Source of the DNA: a virus
IMG/VR virus record: IMGVR_UViG_3300009168_000020
Location: 1-47,637 of that record
Length of the DNA: 47,637 nt
Direction: 5' to 3' (one strand)
The notes under the pieces are model-generated. The model made no database searches and was not told the DNA's origin. It worked only from the letters and a program-made list of their open reading frames with translations. Position numbers and translations under genes: made by a program. Shown here piece by piece: positions 24,969 to 30,540 of the stretch (the first letter of the stretch is position 1; each line of letters starts with the position of its first letter).

Positions 24969-25000
24969 GTATGGTAGTCACTCAAAAACGCACACCATAC
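24969..25000. promoter_or_regulatory. Perfect inverted repeat upstream of RHH-like gene
   Basis: GTATGGT (24969-24975) and ACCATAC (24994-25000) are perfect seven-base arms, 18 bases apart, 17 bases before the RHH-like start codon. They could be an operator for that protein or a stem-loop. Confidence 0.5.
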
Positions 25001-25016
25001 ACACAGAAGGCACACA

Positions 25017-25247
25017 ATGACCAAATACGATGAGCCAGACGAACCACGGGCAATGGGCAACTTCTTAGGCAAGCAGAGGCGCAATTTCAACCTGACAAAC
25101 AGGTGTTGGGACATGATGCACCAACTAGCCTGTGATATTGGCGTAAACCACTCAGCTATAATAGAGTTAGCTATCAGAGAGATGTACACCAGATACCAAG
25201 GAACGCCGGAGCCAATAAAGTATTCAGACTTCAGGAGGGCTAAGTAG
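25017..25247 (+). CDS. Small ribbon-helix-helix-like protein
   Basis: A 76-residue protein with a short strand (RRNFNLTN) followed by two helices (CWDMMHQLACDIG and NHSAIIELAIREMY), the RHH layout. A perfect inverted repeat lies just upstream, so autoregulation is plausible. Confidence 0.6.
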   Translation: MTKYDEPDEPRAMGNFLGKQRRNFNLTNRCWDMMHQLACDIGVNHSAIIELAIREMYTRYQGTPEPIKYSDFRRAK

Positions 25248-25249
25248 AA

Positions 25250-25834
25250 ATGCAGAGCGCGGATACCTCAACCAAAACTTTACCTGCTGATAAGATATCA
25301 CCTGTCTACTACTCAAGTAGTGTGTATGCTGTAAGTACGGATGAGGCGTGGAAAAACGTCGAAGGATGGCCATATGAGGTATCCAATTACGGCAGGGTAA
25401 GGCGTACTATTCCGGTCAAGGGAACCAAAGCGGGGGATATCATTCGGGGCGGCAGCTCCGGCAAATACCCCAATGTTATCCTCTGCTTGAATGGTGTCCA
25501 TAAGACAATTCAAAGGCATCTCCTGGTAGCCAGAGCCTTTCTTGGCCCATGTCCTGAAGGCAAGGAATGTCACCACAAAGATCATAATCCGCAGAACCCT
25601 TCAGAGTCAAATCTCGAATACGTAACCAGTTCACAAAATAAGCAAAAAGCCGTGGAGCATGGCTACCGTGGAACGGCCCGCTATAACGCCAAAATCACAG
25701 ATCAGAAGGCAAAGCAGATCCTTGACCTACGCGCCGATGGATGGACGGTAAGAGAAATCATGGATCTGCTTAATGCCCCTGAGTCTATCACATACCACGT
25801 AATCCGGCGCGACAACTGGAAACACATTTCATAA
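25250..25834 (+). CDS. NUMOD4-HNH homing endonuclease
   Basis: A 194-residue protein with the standard order: NUMOD4 motif (WKNVEGWPYEVSNYGRVRR, about residues 35-53), HNH core (HLLVARAFLG, then GKECHHKDHNPQNP and NLEYVTSSQN, about 89-130), and a C-terminal HTH-like segment (AKQILDLRADGWTVREIMDLL). It is a mobile homing gene between the RHH-like and initiator genes. It shows no intron. Confidence 0.9.
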   Translation: MQSADTSTKTLPADKISPVYYSSSVYAVSTDEAWKNVEGWPYEVSNYGRVRRTIPVKGTKAGDIIRGGSSGKYPNVILCLNGVHKTIQRHLLVARAFLGPCPEGKECHHKDHNPQNPSESNLEYVTSSQNKQKAVEHGYRGTARYNAKITDQKAKQILDLRADGWTVREIMDLLNAPESITYHVIRRDNWKHIS

Positions 25835-25876
25835 CGTAAACCTTGTTCACCTTGTAAGCAAATAGGACTCCCGCAC

Positions 25877-26701
25877 ATGGCAAGAATACGACAGATCAAA
25901 CCAGAGTTCTTTCTTGATGACGGTTTGGCGTCCTCATGCTGCCGAGATGCTCGGCTTTTGTTTGTCGGCTTATGGACCCTAGCTGACCGTGAGGGCCGCT
26001 TAGAGGATCGTCCGGCAAAGATAAAGGCTCAAGTTTTCCCATACGATGATGACGCAACACTGGATCAGATCGTCACGTGGCTTGACCAATTAGCGTCCGA
26101 AAGCTGCATTTTGCGGTACGAAGTGGATGGAAGGAGATATTTATGGATCAGGAACATGAAGCTCCACCAGCACTTTCACCGCGATGAACAGGGTAGTAAA
26201 CTACCTGAGCCGCCACAAGATATCGAAATACACCGTACAAGCACCGTACAAGCACCGCAGTTGCACCCTACTTGCACGCCGACTTCTACTTCTACATACG
26301 ACTTACAGCATATGGGTAGTGCGCCTAAGAAACGGCGCACATCCCAAAAGACAGGTTGCCCCGAAAGTTTTCCTATAGACGACCATCTGAAAGAATGGGC
26401 GAGTAGGAAGGTCCCCGGCCTCAACGTGGAGGACGAAACGGAAAACTTTTTAGACCATCATAGAGCTAAAGGCAACAGCTTTGCGGATTGGGATGCGGCT
26501 TGGCGCTCGTGGATGAAGAAGGCGGTTAAGTTCGCACAAGGCAACAATGGCACCAAATCCTACAAGCCCGACACCATCGGCGCACAGACCGAATCTCAGG
26601 GCGACATATGGGACCAAGCCCGATATGACACGATGGTCAAATGCGTCGGGATCGAGGCGGCGGAGAACTATAAGCGGAGAACGAAAGGGGAGGCGGCGTG
26701 A
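25877..26701 (+). CDS. Replication initiation protein (gpO-like)
   Basis: A 274-residue protein. The N-terminal domain (IRQIKPEFFLDDGLASS, LLFVGLWTLADREGRLEDRP, AQVFPYDDDATLDQIV) is the winged-helix initiator domain shared by many phage replisome organisers. The C-terminal part (FLDHHRAKGNSFADWDAAWRSWMKKA) is the common helicase-loader-interacting end. The linker is Thr/Ser/Pro-rich and is encoded by a run of 11-bp iterons, so the origin is probably inside this gene, as in lambda O. There is no phage DNA polymerase or helicase in the window, so host replication machinery is used. Confidence 0.85.
   Translation: MARIRQIKPEFFLDDGLASSCCRDARLLFVGLWTLADREGRLEDRPAKIKAQVFPYDDDATLDQIVTWLDQLASESCILRYEVDGRRYLWIRNMKLHQHFHRDEQGSKLPEPPQDIEIHRTSTVQAPQLHPTCTPTSTSTYDLQHMGSAPKKRRTSQKTGCPESFPIDDHLKEWASRKVPGLNVEDETENFLDHHRAKGNSFADWDAAWRSWMKKAVKFAQGNNGTKSYKPDTIGAQTESQGDIWDQARYDTMVKCVGIEAAENYKRRTKGEAA
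26231..26285 (+). repeat. Five tandem 11-bp iterons, likely replication origin
   Basis: CACCGTACAAG occurs twice in perfect tandem (26231, 26242), followed by CACCGCAGTTG, CACCCTACTTG and CACGCCGACTT, all at 11-bp spacing. This lies between the two domains of the initiator gene, the same place as the lambda origin. Confidence 0.75.
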
Positions 26702-26883
26702 AAGAACAAGTCTGGGACTACTGCACCAAATGCCCGCGCATCTACGGCCCGCAGCCGCTTGTGGGCAACACTGGGCTGTGCAAGGTGCATGCGATCGACA
26801 GGAATCATAAGGCGTATGAGAAACGGGTTCCAGGGAGAAGGGGTAGGAAACGCAACTTAAAGCGAGGTGAATATGTCTGTTAG
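26698..26883 (+). CDS. Small zinc-finger-like protein, GTG start
   Basis: Starts at GTG 26698, overlapping the initiator stop (GTGA). The 61-residue product has YCTKCPRIYGPQPLVG with later Cys/His (LCKVH) and a basic tail (PGRRGRKRNLKRG). It probably binds nucleic acid. Confidence 0.5.
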   Translation: MKEQVWDYCTKCPRIYGPQPLVGNTGLCKVHAIDRNHKAYEKRVPGRRGRKRNLKRGEYVC

Positions 26884-27340
26884 AAAACTGCCTTTATGGA
26901 AAAGTTTAGTTGAGGATCTGATAACCGAAGGCGTTGAACATGGAAAGGTTTACGACGCGGCGCGTTTCGAGGAGGCGCTCTCGTGCAAACGCGGAACGCG
27001 CGAATTCGGGCTCGCGGTCCATGAAATCAAAATGGAACTTGAACGCCATGGATTCTATCTGCAAGGCCATGCGATTCGCGAAGGAAGCCTAACCATCATT
27101 CCACCGGAAAAACATATCAGCATCGCAAAAGCATCTGAGCGCCGTAACCAGAAGAACCGGCGTCGGGCGATTGCACTGCTTGGAGCCACAGATCGTGAAT
27201 TGCTCCCAAAGAAAATCAAACCATTCCATGAAAAGATCCTGATGCGATTGCAGATCAAGCAATTGATCGAGCATCGCGCGGGAAGGATTCATGGATATTT
27301 GCAGAAGAAAGCTCCAAAGTTGTTGGAGATAAGGGCATGA
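26873..27340 (+). CDS. Hypothetical protein, 155 residues
   Basis: ATG 26873 follows AGCGAGGTGA. The protein is helical and basic, with a conserved-looking segment RGTREFGLAVHEIKMELERHG that resembles a DNA-binding or RNA-binding helical domain, and a long C-terminal helix. No family is recognised. It ends 14 bases before the first array repeat, so it may share a transcript with the array. Confidence 0.55.
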   Translation: MSVRKLPLWKSLVEDLITEGVEHGKVYDAARFEEALSCKRGTREFGLAVHEIKMELERHGFYLQGHAIREGSLTIIPPEKHISIAKASERRNQKNRRRAIALLGATDRELLPKKIKPFHEKILMRLQIKQLIEHRAGRIHGYLQKKAPKLLEIRA

Positions 27341-27354
27341 AGCCGCAGTGTCGG

Positions 27355-27671
27355 AGAAAACCAAAATGTTGAAGCGAGCCGGTTTTGTTTAGGAAACCAA
27401 AGGAGCAAAGCGTGTCAGGTAGGCTTAGAAACCCAGTACAAGGAAGCGAGTCAGGGAAGACGAGAAATCCACCAGGTTCAAGCGTGCCATTTGGTGAAAG
27501 AAAACCAAACGAACAAAGTGAGCCATTCGTGATAAGAAACCCATCGCGCAAAAGCGTGCCAACTTCTGAAAGAAAACCATTGGAGATTAGCGTGCCAGCG
27601 TTCATGAGAAAACCATCAGTCGGAAGCGTGTCAGGGGCCAAGAGAAACCCAAGAGTAGAAAGCGAGGAACT
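27355..27671 (+). repeat. TIGR-like array 1, 36-nt period with two 9-nt spacers
   Basis: Seventeen exact 18-nt half-units fill 27355-27660, then a truncated B box reaches the next start codon. A boxes (AGAAAACCA; variants AGAAACCCA, AGAAATCCA, AGGAAACCA) start at 27355, 27391, 27427, 27463, 27499, 27535, 27571, 27607 and 27643. B boxes (AGCGTGCCA; variants AGCGAGCC, AGCGTGTCA, AGCGAGTCA, AGTGAGCCA) start 18 bases after each A. A spacers: AAATGTTGA, AAGGAGCAA, GTACAAGGA, CCAGGTTCA, AACGAACAA, TCGCGCAAA, TTGGAGATT, TCAGTCGGA, AGAGTAGAA. B spacers: GTTTTGTTT, GGTAGGCTT, GGGAAGACG, TTTGGTGAA, TTCGTGATA, ACTTCTGAA, GCGTTCATG, GGGGCCAAG. This is the layout of tandem interspaced guide RNA arrays. 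The last B box (AGCGAGGAACT) supplies the ribosome binding site of the next gene. Confidence 0.9.
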
Positions 27672-28745
27672 ATGATTAACCAAACCCTAAAATCGATATT
27701 CAGCGGATACTACGATTTGCAGAAGATGAGAATCCAAGCGGGGAACCGCATTGTCGCCAATTTCAAACTGCGCACCGGACAAAGCACTGGGACTCCCGAG
27801 TCAGAGCTTGACAAAGAGGGAAAGGACATTCTGGAAAGAGTCAGGAAAGCCTATGACTCAATGGCCGATGCAGCCGCCGATCTCCCGAGAGTGAGTAAGT
27901 TTGTCGGCAACGAAGTTATAAGCGAATACGCCGAGCTTGTACTGGCGGATTCGTATATGTCTCTGATGGCCCAAGAGGAAAGGTATTTCAAGTCAATCAA
28001 AGGAATTGTTCACAAACACCCATTCTGGAAACATTGGTTGAAGGGTGTAAGCGGAGTCGGCGAGTTGATGGCGCTTGTTATCTTGGCGCTGATCGATATT
28101 CACAAAGCCAAATACCCTTCATCGCTTTGGAAGTATGCAGGGCTTGATGTTGGACCGGATGGCGCTGGAAGGTCTAGGCAGAAACAACACCTTGAGGAAA
28201 AGGAATATACAAACAGAGATGGCGAGTTGTCCACTCGAGTTGGAATCACGTTTAATCCCGTGCTGAAAACAAAGCTGTTGGGAGTGCTTGGACCGTCATT
28301 CCTGAAGGCTGGAAACGAGAAGTATGCAAAGATTTATTACGATTACAGAAACCGCCTTGAGAATCATCCGAAGTACAAAGACGGCGGAACGGCCCCAACA
28401 AAAAGCAGTAACGGAAAGAAGATGCCGTCAGCAAAGAGTCACCGCCACGATATGGCAACCCGCTACATGGTCAAGATGTTCCTGATCGACCTATATGCGG
28501 CGTGGCGGGAATTTGAAGGGCTTGAAGTGTCAAAGCCCTATCACGAGGAGAAGTTGGGGATTGTACATAGTCATTCCATGTTAGAAAACCAAACACAAAA
28601 AGCGAGCCATTCCCGCGTAGAAAACCATACTGAAACAGCGCGTCAACTTGACGAAGAAAACCATTCAGGTATAGCGAGTCAACAATGTCCAGAATACCAA
28701 AATGGCCGAGCGAGTCATGCCTCCGAAGAAAACCGGAGTTGCTAA
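27672..28745 (+). CDS. Tas-like protein with IS110/Nop-type core (nuclease-less, TasA-like)
   Basis: A 357-residue protein between two matching arrays. Residues about 20-115 are a long alpha-helical, coiled-coil-like stretch. Residues about 122-160 hold a helix-hairpin-helix core (LKGVSGVGELMALVILALID, then SSLWKYAGLDVG) of the type found in IS110 Transposase_20 and related to snoRNP Nop domains. The IS110 N-terminal DEDD domain is absent, the usual S-G after YAGL is AGRSR, and no HNH or RuvC domain is seen. The last 53 residues are encoded by array 2 sequence and repeat E-N-x-x-x-x-A-S, so this tail is probably a by-product of the overlap. GAGGA at 27664-27668 is the ribosome binding site. 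It likely binds guide RNAs from the arrays and DNA, without cutting it itself. Confidence 0.8.
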   Translation: MINQTLKSIFSGYYDLQKMRIQAGNRIVANFKLRTGQSTGTPESELDKEGKDILERVRKAYDSMADAAADLPRVSKFVGNEVISEYAELVLADSYMSLMAQEERYFKSIKGIVHKHPFWKHWLKGVSGVGELMALVILALIDIHKAKYPSSLWKYAGLDVGPDGAGRSRQKQHLEEKEYTNRDGELSTRVGITFNPVLKTKLLGVLGPSFLKAGNEKYAKIYYDYRNRLENHPKYKDGGTAPTKSSNGKKMPSAKSHRHDMATRYMVKMFLIDLYAAWREFEGLEVSKPYHEEKLGIVHSHSMLENQTQKASHSRVENHTETARQLDEENHSGIASQQCPEYQNGRASHASEENRSC

Positions 28746-28897
28746 GCGTGCCTAATATGGTTAGAAAACCAATCGTGGTGAGCGTTCCACAAGGATTTAG
28801 AAAACCAGATTGCAGAAGTGAGTCACGTTGGGACAGAAAACCAAGAAGCGCAAGCGTGCCATATCGTCCTAGAAAACCAGAGATAGCTAGCGCGGCC
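28583..28897 (+). repeat. TIGR-like array 2, same length and phase as array 1
   Basis: Again seventeen exact 18-nt half-units (28583-28888) and a truncated B box (AGCGCGGCC, 28889-28897), so both arrays have nine A and eight complete B boxes. A boxes start at 28583 and every 36 bases to 28871; variants are AGAATACCA and AGAAAACCG. B variants include AGCGCGTCA, AGCGTTCCA, AGTGAGTCA and AGCGTGCCT. A spacers: AACACAAAA, TACTGAAAC, TTCAGGTAT, AAATGGCCG, GAGTTGCTA, ATCGTGGTG, GATTGCAGA, AGAAGCGCA, GAGATAGCT. B spacers: TTCCCGCGT, ACTTGACGA, ACAATGTCC, TGCCTCCGA, AATATGGTT, CAAGGATTT, CGTTGGGAC, TATCGTCCT. All 34 spacers of the two arrays differ. The first 163 bases lie inside the tas-like gene. 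Confidence 0.9.
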
Positions 28898-28917
28898 CGA
28901 AATCATCCGGGCCGCGC
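28890..28917 (+). terminator. Perfect GC hairpin closing array 2
   Basis: GCGCGGCCCG pairs perfectly with CGGGCCGCGC over an eight-base loop. The stem grows out of the truncated final B box. There is no T run, so it may be an RNA-processing or stabilising hairpin rather than a standard terminator. Confidence 0.65.
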
Positions 28918-28930
28918 AGTTGGAGGTGTA

Positions 28931-29107
28931 ATGGAAAAGGACCTGCTGAGAGTCGATGAAGTGGCTGCAATGTTCCATGTGAAACCTCGCACAGTAAGGC
29001 GCTGGATTAAGTCGAATCGCTTGGTTATTGTGCGCAATCCTGCGGGCCGTCCGATGATCATGCGGGCAGAAGTATACCGCTTTCTATCCCTCAACAATGG
29101 TACATAA
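28931..29107 (+). CDS. HTH_17 / excisionase-like DNA-binding protein
   Basis: ATG 28931 with a strong GGAGGTG site, giving 58 residues. The sequence LRVDEVAAMFHVKPRTVRRWIKSNRL, then PAGRPMIMRAEVYRFL, is the MerR-like HTH_17 fold used by excisionases and small DNA-bending regulators. Direct repeats spaced 10 bp overlap its 3' end, a likely binding array. With no integrase in the genome, a transcription or replication role is more likely than excision. Confidence 0.8.
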   Translation: MEKDLLRVDEVAAMFHVKPRTVRRWIKSNRLVIVRNPAGRPMIMRAEVYRFLSLNNGT

Positions 29108-29135
29108 TGGTAGCAAATGGTATCTAATGACCATG
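29096..29135 (+). repeat. 10-bp direct repeats (AATGGTA)
   Basis: AATGGTA occurs at 29096, 29106 and 29116, with a fourth degenerate copy AATGACC at 29126. The 10-bp spacing places all copies on the same helical face. They start inside the end of the HTH_17 gene. Confidence 0.75.
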
Positions 29136-29148
29136 TATCTTGATTAGA

Positions 29149-29217
29149 GTGCGTTATTCTCATTGACGCACGTTAGTAGCCCCCCTCAAACTCCCCGCCA
29201 GCACGTGAAACGCGGGG
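29149..29217 (+). other. Two hairpins in the gap before 29269
   Basis: GTGCGT/ACGCAC (29149-29154, 29166-29171) and CCCCGC/GCGGGG (29193-29198, 29212-29217) are perfect inverted repeats in the 161-base gap after the HTH_17 gene. They may form a leader or terminator structure; no T run is present. Confidence 0.45.
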
Positions 29218-29268
29218 ATGCGACAACCCCGATAAAACACACTCCCTGAGTGGATAACTAAAACAACT

Positions 29269-29499
29269 ATGTCAAGCATCAGCATCGCTAACCCGAGGCC
29301 AGGCCAAGCCACACACACTTCGCGCAACCGAGCTGAGTACCTGTGTAATACAGGACAGGCGTACATGGCCTCGGGGAAGCTAGTGATTACAGCAGATGAG
29401 CGCGAGCTAGAGTATCAGCGCAACATGAGTGACGTAACCTACTGGCAAGGAAGCTACAAGGGGCCAGTGCTACACAAGCCAGGTGAAGTGCGGTCATGA
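29269..29499 (+). CDS. Hypothetical protein, 76 residues
   Basis: Open frame from ATG 29269 without a strong ribosome binding site. A later start at 29365 (MASGKLVITADERELEYQRNM) would give a 44-residue protein. It overlaps the next small gene by four bases. It is not recognised. Confidence 0.45.
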   Translation: MSSISIANPRPGQATHTSRNRAEYLCNTGQAYMASGKLVITADERELEYQRNMSDVTYWQGSYKGPVLHKPGEVRS

Positions 29500-29660
29500 G
29501 CGCCGCTGATTGGATCATCGTCTACAAACGCGAGTGCCGCTACCCCACAGACTTGATTCACTGTGGGCATCAGTACGTTAGGGGCTACAGATCAGATAGC
29601 CCAACGATCAAAACTGCAGTCAAGAGATTAAGAAAACGCAATGCCTCTCGCGCCGCGTAG
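29496..29660 (+). CDS. Small protein, 54 residues
   Basis: Starts in an ATGA overlap. The product (WIIVYKRECRYPTDLIHCGH, then a basic C-terminus VKRLRKRNASRAA) is not recognised. It overlaps the packaging HNH gene by 20 bases. Confidence 0.4.
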   Translation: MSAADWIIVYKRECRYPTDLIHCGHQYVRGYRSDSPTIKTAVKRLRKRNASRAA

Positions 29661-29997
29661 GCCGTGCACATGGCCGGGATGCAATGAGCTGACGTACTAC
29701 AGCAGATGCCCGCAGCATCAGAAGCAGGAGCGCAAAGAGATAGACAAGCGCAGAGGGACAGCGGCGCAGCGTGGGTACGATAGCAAGTGGAAGGTAGCAA
29801 GGGATTGGTACTTAGCCAATCATCCACTGTGCGTGAAGTGCAAGGCGATAGGAGCGGTGAGAGTGGCGACAGTCGTGGATCACATCGTGCCGCATAAGGG
29901 CGACATGGAGTTGTTCTGGGATCGGGATAATTGGCAGGCGCTGTGTAAGGCGTGCCATGACAGCAAGACAGCGAAGGAAGATGGGAGATGGAGATAG
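29641..29997 (+). CDS. HNH endonuclease of the packaging module
   Basis: A 118-residue HNH protein. An N-terminal Cys pair (CTWPGCNELTYYSRCPQH) and the HNH core VVDHIVPHKGDMELFWDRDNWQALCKACHDSKTAKED are complete. HNH proteins next to terminases in cos-type phages stimulate terminase cleavage at cos. It sits directly before the terminase small subunit, which supports this role. Confidence 0.88.
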   Translation: MPLAPRRPCTWPGCNELTYYSRCPQHQKQERKEIDKRRGTAAQRGYDSKWKVARDWYLANHPLCVKCKAIGAVRVATVVDHIVPHKGDMELFWDRDNWQALCKACHDSKTAKEDGRWR

Positions 29998-30002
29998 GGG
30001 GG

Positions 30003-30080
30003 GTGTATAAAGATAGAATACACTCGTTTCTCTGGACCGGGGGCGAGACCTTCCGCAACCTTTCGCGTTTTTGGTGATTT
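30003..30080. other. Candidate cos/packaging region before terminase
   Basis: An 83-base gap between the HNH and terminase small subunit genes. It holds a perfect stem GTGTAT/ATACAC (30003-30008, 30018-30023) and a G-rich then T-rich run (GGACCGGGGGCGAGACC, later CGCGTTTTTGG). In cos phages this gap often contains cos. The exact cut site cannot be read. Confidence 0.35.
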
Positions 30081-30539
30081 ATGAAGGGAAGAAAACCTAA
30101 ACCCACAGCCTTTCGGCTCATCGAAGGCAATCGAGAACACCGGACTATCCATGCTGAGCTTGAACCAAAACCAGAGTCTGGGAGTCCTCCAAAGCCTACT
30201 TTTCTCAATGAGGCGGCCGGGAGCCATTGGGATTATCTGGTCAAGCATTTGGAGTCCATGAAGACGCTCGCAGCATCTGATCAGGGTTCAATTATGGGCG
30301 CCGCCATGGCCTACGGTCAGATTTCAGACCTGCAGGCCCAAATATCCAAACTAATGCAGCCAGATTTTGTCTGTCTTGACCAGGACAAGCTTCTGGCTAC
30401 CGCGCGGCGATTGTTAAATTCAACCTCCGCAAACATGATCCGTTTCGAGGCTGATCTTGGGTTAAATCCCACAGCCCGCACAAGAATTAAGCTGGACAAG
30501 CCAGCGGTGCAATCCCGGCGGGAAAGGTTAATGGGTTGA
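30081..30539 (+). CDS. terS: Terminase small subunit, P27 family
   Basis: A 152-residue protein beginning MKGRKPKPTAFRLIEGN, the hallmark of the P27 terminase small subunit family, which recognises the packaging site and recruits the large subunit. The rest is helical as expected. It ends one base before the GTG start of the large subunit. Confidence 0.92.
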   Translation: MKGRKPKPTAFRLIEGNREHRTIHAELEPKPESGSPPKPTFLNEAAGSHWDYLVKHLESMKTLAASDQGSIMGAAMAYGQISDLQAQISKLMQPDFVCLDQDKLLATARRLLNSTSANMIRFEADLGLNPTARTRIKLDKPAVQSRRERLMG

Positions 30540-30540
30540 A

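Noticed and set aside
27385-27675. Open + frame through array 1 (R-K/N-P and S-V/E-P repeats)
   Set aside because: It has no ribosome binding site, and the 9-base variable parts are unrelated, as expected for spacers and not for a repeat protein.
27255-27683. Open frame on the - strand through array 1, reading G-F-L and G/D-T/S-L repeats
   Set aside because: The variation in the A box is synonymous in this frame, which at first looks like protein conservation. But array 2 has the same repeats and no matching open - frame, and 36 bases is divisible by three, so frames stay open by arithmetic.
27672-28745. Ordinary IS110 insertion sequence
   Set aside because: The N-terminal DEDD catalytic domain and element ends are missing, and the gene is flanked by two matched arrays in place of insertion-sequence ends.
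27355-28897. Conventional CRISPR arrays
   Set aside because: Repeats are 9 nt, two different motifs alternate, spacers are 9 nt, and there is no cas gene. The layout fits TIGR arrays, not CRISPR.
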